A DNA stretch of 13,759 nt. It comes from Nitratireductor sp. (GTDB taxonomy: Bacteria; Pseudomonadota; Alphaproteobacteria; Rhizobiales; Rhizobiaceae). A model generated the notes under the pieces. It searched no databases. It saw only the letters and a list, made by a program, of their open reading frames with translations, and was not told where the DNA came from. The position numbers and the translations under genes are program-made. Below are positions 4,575 through 12,773 of this stretch, piece by piece. The DNA is taken from assembly GCA_020441735.1 (NCBI GenBank), contig JAGRLQ010000116.1:1-13759 (forward strand), given 5' to 3'. Every line of letters starts with the position of its first letter. The stretch's first letter is position 1.

Positions 4575-5780
4575 ATGGGCGCTGAAAAACACACCTTTTC
4601 CACCTATGCGCAACCCGATATCGAGTTCGTGCGAGGGGAAGGCGTGCGCCTGTATGATAATCAGGATAACGAGTACCTCGACCTGACCGCGGGCATTGCC
4701 GTCAACGCGCTTGGCCATGCACATCCTGAACTTGTCGCCGCGCTGACCGAGCAGGCCGGCAAGCTGTGGCACACCTCCAACCTGTTTCCCGTCAAGGGAC
4801 AGGAAAAGGTGGCGAAGCTGCTGTGCGAACATACCTTCGCCGACCGGGTGTTCTTCACCAATTCGGGTGCCGAGGCGCTGGAATGCTCGATCAAGACGGC
4901 GCGGCGCTATCACTACAACAAGGGCGATACGGATCGCATCAACATCCTCACCTTCGAAGGTGCGTTTCACGGCCGGACTCTTGCGACCATCGCCGCCGGC
5001 GCCCAGCCGAAATACCTGGAAGGGTTCGGTCCCAAGGCGCCCGGTTTCATCTCCCTGCCTTTCGGTGATGAGGATGCGCTGAACGCCGCCATCGACGAAA
5101 ACACAGCAGCCATTCTGATCGAGCCCATTCAGGGCGAAGGCGGTATCCGCGAGGTGCCGAACCAGACCCTTCGCGACTTGCGTGCGCTTTGCGACAAGCA
5201 TGGCATTCTGCTGATTTATGACGAGGTTCAGACTGGCGTTGGCCGTACCGGCAAACTGTTTGCCCATGAATGGGCGGGCGACAATGGTGAAGGAGCACCC
5301 GATATCATGGCGGTGGCCAAGGGGCTGGGCGGCGGCTTTCCGGTTGGTGCCTGCCTTGCCCGCGAAGAGGTTGCCGATGCCCTGACGGCGGGAACCCACG
5401 GCACCACCTTTGGCGGCAACCCGCTGGCGATGGCCGTGGCGGCAAAGGTGCTGGAAATCATTACGGCGGACGGCTTTCTGGAAGGGGTCAACCAGAAGGG
5501 GTTGCTGCTCAAGCAGATGCTGGCCGAGATCGCCGACCGTTATCCTGACCTGGTTTCGGAAGTCCGCGGCAAGGGCTTGCTGCTCGGCCTGAAGGCGGTC
5601 GTACCCAATACCGACATCATCGCCGCATTCCGGGAACAGAAGCTGCTGGCCGTTGGCGCCGGTGACAATGTGGTGCGTTTTGCGCCACCTCTTACCATCA
5701 CGGCGGAGGAGTTGCGCGAAGCGCGCGACAGGATGATTGCTGCCCTGGACGGCATGGCACGGGTTGCGCCCGCCACCTGA
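4575..5780 (+). CDS. argD: Acetylornithine aminotransferase
   Basis: This 401-residue, PLP-dependent, cytoplasmic class-III aminotransferase converts N-acetylglutamate semialdehyde to N-acetylornithine in arginine synthesis. Related enzymes also serve lysine (succinyl-DAP) synthesis. Visible motifs are the phosphate-binding NSGAEA (96-101), EGAFHGRT (128-135), EPIQGEGG (183-190), the PLP-nitrogen aspartate in YDEVQTGVGRTG (215-226), the Schiff-base lysine in AVAKGLGGGFP (K249) and HGTTFGGNP (275-283). Full length for the family. The ribosome site GGAG lies 7 nt before the ATG. argF follows after 39 bp, so they form an operon. Its leader carries an Arg-rich short ORF and competing hairpins, which suggests control by arginine supply. 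ArgD and succinylornithine transaminase are hard to tell apart, but the argF neighbour decides for ArgD. Confidence 0.97.
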   Translation: MGAEKHTFSTYAQPDIEFVRGEGVRLYDNQDNEYLDLTAGIAVNALGHAHPELVAALTEQAGKLWHTSNLFPVKGQEKVAKLLCEHTFADRVFFTNSGAEALECSIKTARRYHYNKGDTDRINILTFEGAFHGRTLATIAAGAQPKYLEGFGPKAPGFISLPFGDEDALNAAIDENTAAILIEPIQGEGGIREVPNQTLRDLRALCDKHGILLIYDEVQTGVGRTGKLFAHEWAGDNGEGAPDIMAVAKGLGGGFPVGACLAREEVADALTAGTHGTTFGGNPLAMAVAAKVLEIITADGFLEGVNQKGLLLKQMLAEIADRYPDLVSEVRGKGLLLGLKAVVPNTDIIAAFREQKLLAVGAGDNVVRFAPPLTITAEELREARDRMIAALDGMARVAPAT

Positions 5781-5819
5781 CAAACACAAACCTGACCTTT
5801 GTGGGAAGGGAACGAAAAG

Positions 5820-6737
5820 ATGACCGATACGCCCAGACACTTTCTTGACCTTTCGGCGCTCGACGCCGGAACGCTCAATTCCATCCTCACCGGCGCCACC
5901 GCCATGAAGGGTGGCGAAGGCAGCGATGCCCGCCCGCTGGCTGGAAAAGCCCTTGCCATGATCTTCGAGAAACCCTCGACCCGCACCCGAGTTTCCTTCG
6001 ATGTCGGCATGCGCCAGCTTGGTGGCGAGACCATCTTTCTGTCGGGGACCGAGATGCAGCTTGGCCGTTCGGAGACGATTGCCGATACCGCCCGAGTTCT
6101 GTCGCGCTATGTCGATATCATCATGATCCGCACGACGGATCATGACCGCCTGCGCGAACTGGCCGAATACGCCACCGTGCCGGTAATCAACGGCCTGACC
6201 GACGATACCCATCCCTGCCAGATCATGGCCGACCTGATGACGTTTCAGGAACATCGTGGAACGCTTGAGGGTCGCAAGTTCGCCTGGACAGGGGACGGCA
6301 ACAACGTCCTGCATTCGCTGATCGAGGGTGCAGCCCGGTTCGGCTACGAACTGCACATCGCCGTGCCGGAAGGTTCCGAGCCCGAGGCCCGCTATATCGA
6401 CTGGGCAAAGCAGAATGGCGGCACGGTTCATCTGGGCAGCGATCCCGAAGCAGCGGTTGCAGATGCCGACTGCGTCTTTACCGACTGCTGGGTGTCCATG
6501 AACCAGGAGCATCGCGCTCGCGGCCACAATGTCTTCATGCCATTCCAGGTCAATGAGGAACTGATGTCGAAGGCCAAGCCCGATAGTCTTTTCATGCACT
6601 GTCTTCCGGCCCATCGCGGCGAGGAAGTTACCGATGCGGTCATGGACGGGTCGCATTCGGTGGTGTTCGACGAAGCCGAAAATCGCCTTCACGCCCAAAA
6701 GGGCATTCTTGCCTGGTGCATGGGGTTGGGATCGTGA
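5820..6737 (+). CDS. argF: Ornithine carbamoyltransferase
   Basis: This 305-residue cytoplasmic enzyme forms citrulline from ornithine and carbamoyl phosphate, the step after ornithine is released in arginine synthesis. The carbamoyl-phosphate site STRTR is at residues 53-57, HPCQ at 131-134, the ornithine-binding DCWVSM at 222-227 and the catalytic-cysteine loop HCLPAHRG at 260-267. Length is normal. The ATG at 5820 is chosen over a TTG at 5799 because GAAGGG (5805-5810) lies 9 nt ahead of it and the family begins close to this point (RHFLDLSALD). It lies 39 bp after argD and 49 bp before hslO on the same strand. I see no separate promoter between argD and argF. Confidence 0.97.
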   Translation: MTDTPRHFLDLSALDAGTLNSILTGATAMKGGEGSDARPLAGKALAMIFEKPSTRTRVSFDVGMRQLGGETIFLSGTEMQLGRSETIADTARVLSRYVDIIMIRTTDHDRLRELAEYATVPVINGLTDDTHPCQIMADLMTFQEHRGTLEGRKFAWTGDGNNVLHSLIEGAARFGYELHIAVPEGSEPEARYIDWAKQNGGTVHLGSDPEAAVADADCVFTDCWVSMNQEHRARGHNVFMPFQVNEELMSKAKPDSLFMHCLPAHRGEEVTDAVMDGSHSVVFDEAENRLHAQKGILAWCMGLGS

Positions 6738-6752
6738 CCTGGCGTGGCCAGG
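6738..6752 (+). other. Intercistronic hairpin after argF
   Basis: CCTGGC (6738-6743) and GCCAGG (6747-6752) are perfect 6-bp arms around a 3-nt loop. They begin at the base after the argF stop codon. There is no T tract after it, so it is more likely a transcript-processing or stabilising element than a terminator, and transcription probably continues into hslO. Confidence 0.45.
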
Positions 6753-6786
6753 CTTGAGCGGCTGACAACAGCATCGAAAGCAATTG

Positions 6787-7776
6787 ATGACACAGGATAT
6801 GCCCCAACAGCCGGCGCTTGCCGGCGTCGACTCCGTCTTGCCGTTTCACGTGCCGGCGCTGGATGTGCGTGGCCGGGCGGTTCAGCTTGGTCCGGTGCTG
6901 TCGAGTATCCTTGACCGCCACGCCTACCCCGAACCGGTTTCGCGCCTGCTGGGCGAAGTGATCGTTCTGACGGTGTTGCTGGGAAGCTCGCTGAAATTCG
7001 ATGGCCGCTTCACGATCCAGACCCAGAGCGACGGGCCGGTATCCCTGCTGGTGGTGGATTTCAAGACGCCTGGTGCGATCCGCGCCTATGCGAGTTTCGA
7101 TGAAGAGCGTGTTACCCGGGCGCAGGCTGAGGGCACGGATACGCCGCAGGGCCTGCTTGGAAAAGGCATTCTGGCGATGACCATCGATCAGGGGCCGCAT
7201 ACCCAGCGCTATCAGGGTATCGTCGAATTGTCCGGCGCAAGCCTAGAAGAGGTGGCGCAGGCCTATTTTAGACAATCCGAGCAGATCCCGACCCAGGTGC
7301 GGCTTGCCGTATCACGCCTGGTGATGCCCGCAGCCGATGGACAGGGATCATCGCAAACCTGGCAGGGCGGCGGTGTCCTGGTTCAGTTTCTGCCCGATAC
7401 GCCCGAGCGCTACACCACCCGCGATCTGCCGGGCGGCGATGCGCCGGAAGATGCCGACAAACCGCAAACCGAGGAAACCGATGAAGCGTGGATTGAAGCC
7501 AGAATCCTGGCGGAGACCATTCGCGATGACGAGTTGACCGATCCTGAAATCGGTTCCGAGCGGCTGCTTTACCGCCTGTTCCATGAGCAGGGTGTGCGGG
7601 TTCATGAGCCAAGCCTTGTTGAGGACAAGTGCAATTGCAACCGGGAAAAAATCCTCGACGTGCTGAAGTCACTGCCACCAGACGAGCTCGATGAAAGCTG
7701 GCAGGATGGCGAGATCACCACAAGCTGCGAATTCTGCAGCACGGTTTACAGGGTGAAACCCGGCGATCTCGATTAG
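6787..7776 (+). CDS. hslO: Hsp33, redox-regulated molecular chaperone
   Basis: This 329-residue cytoplasmic holdase is switched on by oxidative unfolding. The N-terminal domain carries LGEVIVLTVLLGSSLKFDGRF and the conserved GKGILAMTIDQG (about residues 126-137). The C-terminal zinc switch has the four cysteines in CNC (282 and 284) and CEFC (314 and 317). This spacing matches the family, so the redox switch should be intact. The segment PGGDAPEDADKPQTEETDEAW (about 216-235) is an acidic insert in the linker. The start is taken as ATG 6787. A TTG directly before it and an ATG at 6799 are alternatives, and no site has a strong Shine-Dalgarno (GAAAG at 6776-6780). It is the third gene after argD-argF, an order I recall from other Rhizobiales. 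I see no heat-shock promoter. Confidence 0.95.
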   Translation: MTQDMPQQPALAGVDSVLPFHVPALDVRGRAVQLGPVLSSILDRHAYPEPVSRLLGEVIVLTVLLGSSLKFDGRFTIQTQSDGPVSLLVVDFKTPGAIRAYASFDEERVTRAQAEGTDTPQGLLGKGILAMTIDQGPHTQRYQGIVELSGASLEEVAQAYFRQSEQIPTQVRLAVSRLVMPAADGQGSSQTWQGGGVLVQFLPDTPERYTTRDLPGGDAPEDADKPQTEETDEAWIEARILAETIRDDELTDPEIGSERLLYRLFHEQGVRVHEPSLVEDKCNCNREKILDVLKSLPPDELDESWQDGEITTSCEFCSTVYRVKPGDLD

Positions 7777-7798
7777 CCAGTACAAAATGCCGCTGGTC

Positions 7799-7826
7799 TT
7801 GCGGTGGTTCCTGAACGGTTTGTAAC
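7799..7826 (+). promoter_or_regulatory. Candidate promoter of the RND efflux operon
   Basis: TTGCGG (7799-7804) and TGTAAC (7821-7826) with a 16-nt spacer are each four-of-six matches to sigma70 elements, in the gap after hslO. Transcription would start near 7833, about 75 nt before the chosen start of the adaptor gene. I see no convincing operator, and no local regulator gene sits next to the pump. Confidence 0.3.
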
Positions 7827-7906
7827 TTGCCCGGTAGCCAGCTTTCGGTATGTTCGCGCCGATCGCATGTCATGGATGCATGCAGGACGTGAGGCCATTG
7901 CGACGA

Positions 7907-9280
7907 ATGCTTCAGAAAAGCAACATCGCTGGAGAACAGGACGAAGCGGGCAATGCCGGGGCCGGCAGCTCCGTGCATGCTACGGGCCTGATCAGCCGCA
8001 TCGGCTTCGGCGTTGCGCAACTTGCGCTGATGGCCATCGTGCTGGCACTCGCGTTCGCAGCAACGTTCTATCTCGTCAACACCAAACCGGAAGTGCCGAA
8101 AAAGCCCGTTTTCCCAACGGTTTACACGGTAGAAACCTTGATGGCCAAACAGGGTGTCCACCAGCCTGAAATCCGCGTTTACGGTGAAATTGTCGCTGCC
8201 CGTTCCGTCGATCTGCGCAGCCTGGTTTCCGGTCAGGTAACCGCCGTCAATCCAAAGCTCAAATCCGGCGGCGTTGTAGACAAGGGTGAAGTGCTGCTTG
8301 AGGTCGACCGCTTCAATTTCGAGGGCGCATTGCGCGAGGCACAGGCCAATGCAGCCGAGACCGAAGCCAAGATCCAGGAAGCCAATGCCCGTGTGGAACT
8401 GGAAAAAAGCAAGCTGGCCTCCCTGCGCGACCAGCTTCAGCTTGCCAGCAACGATCTTTCCCGCATCGAGCAGTTGCGCAGCAGGGGAACGGCGACCGAA
8501 AAGCAGGTGGAAGACCGCAAGCTGATCCTCTCCCAGCGCGAGCAGGCCGTCGAGCAAAGCGAGATCACCCTGACGGTGGAGAATGCCAGGATCGAACAGC
8601 TGCGCGCCACCATGCTGCGGCTCGACTGGAAAATCGAGCAGTCAAAACGGGATCTTGAAAACACCCGCCTGACCGCGCCATTCCGGGCCACCGTAAGCTC
8701 AAGCTCCGTTGAGATCGGCAAGCTCGTCAATGCCAACGATGTTGTCGTCTCCATGTATCAGGGTGACTCCCTTGAAGCGCGGTTCGTACTGACCGACGAG
8801 CGTTTCGGCAGGCTCCAGGCCGACAGGACAGGAGTCGCGGGCCGTGAAGTTGAAGTGGTGTGGAATGTCGGTGGTATCGATTATTCCTATTCGGGGGTTG
8901 TCGACCGCATCGGCGCCGAAATCACTTCGGCCAGCGGCGGCGTCGAGCTGTTCGCCATCGTCAATGCCGGCGAAGGTCCGGTTCAGTTGCGTCCGGGTGC
9001 CTTTGTGGAAATCACCTTGCCGGACCGCACCTTCGAAGGCCATTTCCGTATTCCCGAAGCCAGCCTGTATGAGGGAAACCGGGTTTATGTTGCCGTTGAT
9101 GGCGCGTTGCAGGAGCGCCTCGTTGAGGTCGCAGCCCATGACGGAGAAGACGTGCTGATTGCGGCAGGCCTTGAAGACGGTGACGAAGTGCTGGTGACCC
9201 GGATTTCGGAGATTGGCCCCGGCCTGAAGGTTCAAACCGAAGATCAGGCAGCGCGGTCCGGTACCAGGGACGGCGGGTAG
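7907..9280 (+). CDS. RND efflux periplasmic adaptor (membrane fusion protein)
   Basis: This 457-residue protein links an inner-membrane RND pump to an outer-membrane channel. Residues 1-34 are cytoplasmic, and about 35-56 form one membrane anchor (GVAQLALMAIVLALAFAATFY) without a lipobox. About 90-135 and 254-285 are the two halves of the lipoyl domain (GEIVAARSVDLRSLVSGQV; LTAPFRATVSSSSVEIGKLV). About 138-253 form a long alpha-helical hairpin of coiled-coil type (RSRGTATEKQVEDRK lies at its tip region). The beta-barrel and membrane-proximal domains follow. The frame is open to an ATG at 7850, but the 19 codons before 7907 use TGT, TGC, AGG and CGA, which the rest of the gene avoids, so I place the start at 7907 with GAGG 12 nt ahead. 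The permease gene begins 3 bp after the stop. No outer-membrane channel gene is in the window. Confidence 0.9.
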   Translation: MLQKSNIAGEQDEAGNAGAGSSVHATGLISRIGFGVAQLALMAIVLALAFAATFYLVNTKPEVPKKPVFPTVYTVETLMAKQGVHQPEIRVYGEIVAARSVDLRSLVSGQVTAVNPKLKSGGVVDKGEVLLEVDRFNFEGALREAQANAAETEAKIQEANARVELEKSKLASLRDQLQLASNDLSRIEQLRSRGTATEKQVEDRKLILSQREQAVEQSEITLTVENARIEQLRATMLRLDWKIEQSKRDLENTRLTAPFRATVSSSSVEIGKLVNANDVVVSMYQGDSLEARFVLTDERFGRLQADRTGVAGREVEVVWNVGGIDYSYSGVVDRIGAEITSASGGVELFAIVNAGEGPVQLRPGAFVEITLPDRTFEGHFRIPEASLYEGNRVYVAVDGALQERLVEVAAHDGEDVLIAAGLEDGDEVLVTRISEIGPGLKVQTEDQAARSGTRDGG

Positions 9281-9283
9281 GCA

Positions 9284-12200
9284 ATGGCCAGCAGCGGTCA
9301 GACACAAGGCCGTGCCGTTCCCTCGGCGCATGACCTGGAAGAAAAATCCGCCGGTCTGGTAGGCTTTGTCGCGCGCCATCACAACGCTGCCAACCTGATC
9401 ATGATCCTGATGATCCTGTTCGGCGTCTTTTCGCTCGGGCGGATCAACACCCAGTTTTTCCCCACGCTCGAAATTCCCAACATCACGGTTACCGTCTCAT
9501 GGCCGGGCGCCAGTGCCGAGGATGTCGAGATCAATGTCCTGCAGACCATCGAGCCGGAGGTGCGGTTCATCGATGGCGTGGTCAAGATGGAGTCCTATTC
9601 GCGCGAGGGGTCGGGCACGGTCTCGCTCGAATTTGAACGCAATGCCAACATGCAGAGGGCATTGTCCGATGTGGAATCGGCGGTCAAGGCGATCACCAGC
9701 CTGCCGGAAGATTCAGAGACGCCCAAGGTCAGCCGCGTCGCTTTCTTCGACCGGGTGGCCAATATTTCCCTTGCGGGCAATGTTCCCGAACAGACCTTGC
9801 GGATTTACGCCCGCAAGATCAGGGACGACCTGATCGAACGGGGCATCGACAAGGTGGAGTTCACGGGGTTGCGTGATCTCGAATTGCAGGTCGATATCAT
9901 GGACCGCGAATTGCGCCGCCTCGGCCTGTCAATCGGCGAGGTCTCCCAGGCCATTGCCGGAAACAGTCGCGACCTGCCGTCCGGCCAGATGGAAGGGGTC
10001 GTTGAAAAGCAGTTGCGCACCCTGGCCGAGTTCAAGGATCCGGCAGCCCTTGGCCGCATCGAGGTCAAATCGCTTCCCAGCGGTGAGAAGGTGCTGTTGC
10101 GGGACATTGCGGACATTGGCACCGGCTTTGAAGATGGCGAGAGCCAGGGTCTGAGCAATGGCAAGAATGCCATCGAACTGGCCATCCGCCGTGCGCCGAC
10201 CGCCGATACACTGGCCACGGCTGCAATCCTCGATGAATACCTGGTGGAGCTGCAGACATCCCTCCCGCCGGGCATTGAGCTGCAAAAATACAATGTCGCC
10301 GCCAATGCCCTTACAGACCGCATCTGGCTGCTGGTCAAGAACGGCATTGGCGGTCTTATCATCGTCGTGGCGACCCTGTTCATATTCCTCAATGCGCGGG
10401 TTGCCTTCTGGGTGGCGGCGGGCATTCCCGTTGCCATGCTGGCGACCATTGGCCTGATGATGGTGATGGGTCAGACGATCAACATGATCTCGCTGTTTGC
10501 GCTGATCATGATGCTCGGTATCATCGTTGACGATGCCATCGTCGTGGGTGAGCACACCGCGACCCGGTTTGCCATGGGAGACGGGCCGCATGAGGCCGCC
10601 GAGAATGGTGCCGGACGCATGGTTATTCCTGTTCTTGCGGCAATGACGACGACCATTGCAGCCTTTGCGCCCATCCTGATGGTGCGCGACACGATCGGCC
10701 AGGTGATGGGCGTGATGCCGATGGTGGTCATCGCCGTCATCATCGCCAGCCTGGTCGAATGCTTTTTCATCCTTCCCGGCCATCTCGCCCACACCCTGCA
10801 GCCGCGGGTTCGGCGCGGCTGGTCCTATTGGCGCCATCTGTTCTTTTCGCTGACCATCGGCGTGTTCCTGATCGGCGTTGCGACGCGGGCGGCTTCCGGC
10901 GATATATCCCTCGACGGAAAATCCTATTCGGGCCTCATCGGCAGTCTGGCCGCTTTCCACGCCGAAAACGGAACCCCGCTGTTTCTGGTACTGATCGTTT
11001 TGGGCTCTCTGGCAGCCGGTGCCTTGGCGGAGGGGATGATCTGGGCCATTTCGGCCTTTGCCCGCCGACGCAGCGGTCAACAGGCCGGACGTATCGATCT
11101 TGAGGAAGAAAACTGGTTCCGGCGCAGTTTCGACAAGGCATTTGCGGCGTTCAGGGACGGGCCTTTCGACCGGCTGGTGCATCTTTCCTTTCAGTGGCGG
11201 TATGTAACCATCTCCGTTGCGCTGGGCCTGACAATGATCGTTTTCTACGGGCTCTATATTGGTGGTGGCCGGTTGCAGTTCGTTTTCTTCCCGTCGCCGG
11301 AAGCAGAAAACATCAATGCAAATCTGGTTTTCAATGCGGGCACACCGGAAGACCGCGTCAAGCAGGTGGTCAACGAGATCGAGGCATCCCTGCGCAGCAC
11401 CGAACAGCGGCTGGTGGGGGATGGCGAAAAACTTGTCTCCGCTGTCTTCGCAACGCTGGGTTCTTCCGGCCGCAACCGGGGTGACAATCTGGCCACGGTC
11501 AGCGTGCAACTGACCTCCTCGGAACAGCGCACGGTACGCACCCCCGACATCGTCAAGGCCTGGCGCAGCAATCTGCCGAAACTGGCGGATCTCAAGCGGG
11601 TAGCGGTTTCCACGCCCCGCGGCGGGCCGCCCGGCCGTGACATCGACATTGAGCTGACCGGGCCGGATGCGGCGTTGCTGAAGACGGCTGCCGCAGAAGT
11701 CATCACACTGGTGGAGGCGGTTCCGTCGGTCAACGGCATTGCCGATGATCTGCCCTTCGGCAAGCCGGAACTGGTCATGCAACTTACCCCGCGCGGCGCG
11801 GCGCTTGGCTTTACCGTGGATGAGGTCGGTCGCCAGATCAGGAACGCCTTTGAAGGCTCGATCGCCAGGCGGTTTGCCGATGGCGATGATGAAATCGCCA
11901 TACGGGTCTCGCGGCAAACCCGCGATCAGGGCTCTGCCGCATTGCGCAATTTCGAACTCAAGGCACCATCCGGTGGTTTTGTGCCACTGGTGGAGGTGGT
12001 CAGCCTGACGGAACGCCAGGGCTTTTCAGCCATCCGGCGGCTTGCCGGAAAGACGATTGTTTCTGTTACCGCTGATATCGACACCGATGTGATCTCCGTC
12101 AGTCAGGCGCTGGAGCAGATACGCGAAGCGGGGCTGGAACGGATTGCTGCCAGCCATGGCATCGACTACCGCTTTGCCGGACGGGAGCTTGAGCGGCAGA

Positions 12201-12757
12201 AATCCTTCGAGGATCTGCGCTACGGTGTCATCATCGCGCTTTCCGTCATCTACATCATTCTTGCCTGGGTATTTGCCAGCTACTTCCTGCCCCTTGCCAT
12301 CATGCTGATCATTCCTTTCGGTATCGTCGGCGCGATCTTCGGCCACTGGCTGCTCGGCTTCAACCTGACGATCATGTCCTTCATTGCCCTGCTGGGCCTT
12401 GCCGGCATCCTGGTCAACGACTCCATCATTCTGGTCAGCCGCATGAACGAGCGTATCCGGCAGGAAGGAGAGGCTTTGTTCGAGGCAGCAGCCGGCGCCA
12501 GCCGGGATCGTCTGCGGGCCGTGCTGCTGACATCGCTGACCACCATTGGCGGGCTTGTCCCGCTGATGTTCGAAAAGAGTGTCCAGGCGCAATTCATCCT
12601 GCCCATGGCAGTGACAATCATTTTCGGTCTGGGAACGGCAACGCTTCTGGTGCTGTTTCTGGTACCGGCCTTTGTCGGCATCGGCGACGATATCCGCCGC
12701 CTGCTCGTGACCATTTTCGGTTCCAGTGCAAGGGTACGCAGTCAACCTGCCGAATAG
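9284..12757 (+). CDS. RND efflux permease with an enlarged central region (about 14 membrane segments)
   Basis: This 1157-residue inner-membrane, proton-driven exporter resembles the AcrB/HAE1 family. The first membrane helix is at about residues 36-52, followed by the porter region (NTQFFPTLEIPNITVTVSWPGAS). Helices 2-6 lie at about 346-497, with the proton-relay aspartates in GIIVDDAIVVGE (D416-D417). Helices 7-12 follow, with the C-terminal cluster RYGVIIALSVIYIIL through LFLVPAFVGI and the second-half repeat GILVNDSIILVSRMNER. Family members are usually about 1020-1070 residues. The excess lies at about 512-610, between helices 6 and 7, and carries two extra hydrophobic stretches (519-536 and 566-592). 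The start ATG lies 3 bp after the adaptor stop, so the two are translated together. The substrate cannot be inferred. The frame is intact and the key residues are present, so it should be functional. Confidence 0.93.
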   Translation: MASSGQTQGRAVPSAHDLEEKSAGLVGFVARHHNAANLIMILMILFGVFSLGRINTQFFPTLEIPNITVTVSWPGASAEDVEINVLQTIEPEVRFIDGVVKMESYSREGSGTVSLEFERNANMQRALSDVESAVKAITSLPEDSETPKVSRVAFFDRVANISLAGNVPEQTLRIYARKIRDDLIERGIDKVEFTGLRDLELQVDIMDRELRRLGLSIGEVSQAIAGNSRDLPSGQMEGVVEKQLRTLAEFKDPAALGRIEVKSLPSGEKVLLRDIADIGTGFEDGESQGLSNGKNAIELAIRRAPTADTLATAAILDEYLVELQTSLPPGIELQKYNVAANALTDRIWLLVKNGIGGLIIVVATLFIFLNARVAFWVAAGIPVAMLATIGLMMVMGQTINMISLFALIMMLGIIVDDAIVVGEHTATRFAMGDGPHEAAENGAGRMVIPVLAAMTTTIAAFAPILMVRDTIGQVMGVMPMVVIAVIIASLVECFFILPGHLAHTLQPRVRRGWSYWRHLFFSLTIGVFLIGVATRAASGDISLDGKSYSGLIGSLAAFHAENGTPLFLVLIVLGSLAAGALAEGMIWAISAFARRRSGQQAGRIDLEEENWFRRSFDKAFAAFRDGPFDRLVHLSFQWRYVTISVALGLTMIVFYGLYIGGGRLQFVFFPSPEAENINANLVFNAGTPEDRVKQVVNEIEASLRSTEQRLVGDGEKLVSAVFATLGSSGRNRGDNLATVSVQLTSSEQRTVRTPDIVKAWRSNLPKLADLKRVAVSTPRGGPPGRDIDIELTGPDAALLKTAAAEVITLVEAVPSVNGIADDLPFGKPELVMQLTPRGAALGFTVDEVGRQIRNAFEGSIARRFADGDDEIAIRVSRQTRDQGSAALRNFELKAPSGGFVPLVEVVSLTERQGFSAIRRLAGKTIVSVTADIDTDVISVSQALEQIREAGLERIAASHGIDYRFAGRELERQKSFEDLRYGVIIALSVIYIILAWVFASYFLPLAIMLIIPFGIVGAIFGHWLLGFNLTIMSFIALLGLAGILVNDSIILVSRMNERIRQEGEALFEAAAGASRDRLRAVLLTSLTTIGGLVPLMFEKSVQAQFILPMAVTIIFGLGTATLLVLFLVPAFVGIGDDIRRLLVTIFGSSARVRSQPAE

Positions 12758-12760
12758 CCT

Positions 12761-12773
12761 TGAGCGCTGCTCA
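12761..12773. terminator. Small hairpin in the convergent gap between the RND permease and trkH
   Basis: TGAGC (12761-12765) pairs with GCTCA (12769-12773) around a 3-nt loop. It overlaps the trkH stop codon and fills most of the 13-bp gap between convergent genes. It is short and has no T tract, so the evidence for a terminator is weak. Confidence 0.25.

Noticed and set aside
4482..6698. 738-codon minus-strand open frame opposite argD and argF
   Set aside because: argD and argF are unmistakable on the plus strand. Long antisense frames are common opposite GC-rich genes with strong third-position bias, and the translation shows no domain, only His/Arg/Gly-rich shadow composition.
7850..7906. 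Upstream ATG start for the RND adaptor at 7850
   Set aside because: The 19 added codons are rich in codons avoided by the rest of the gene (TGT, TGC, AGG, CGA), and there is no ribosome site at the right distance. It remains possible.
9929..11917. 662-codon minus-strand open frame opposite the RND permease
   Set aside because: Shadow of the permease gene. It is rich in His, Asp and Gln with no recognisable fold and has no upstream ribosome site that I can see.
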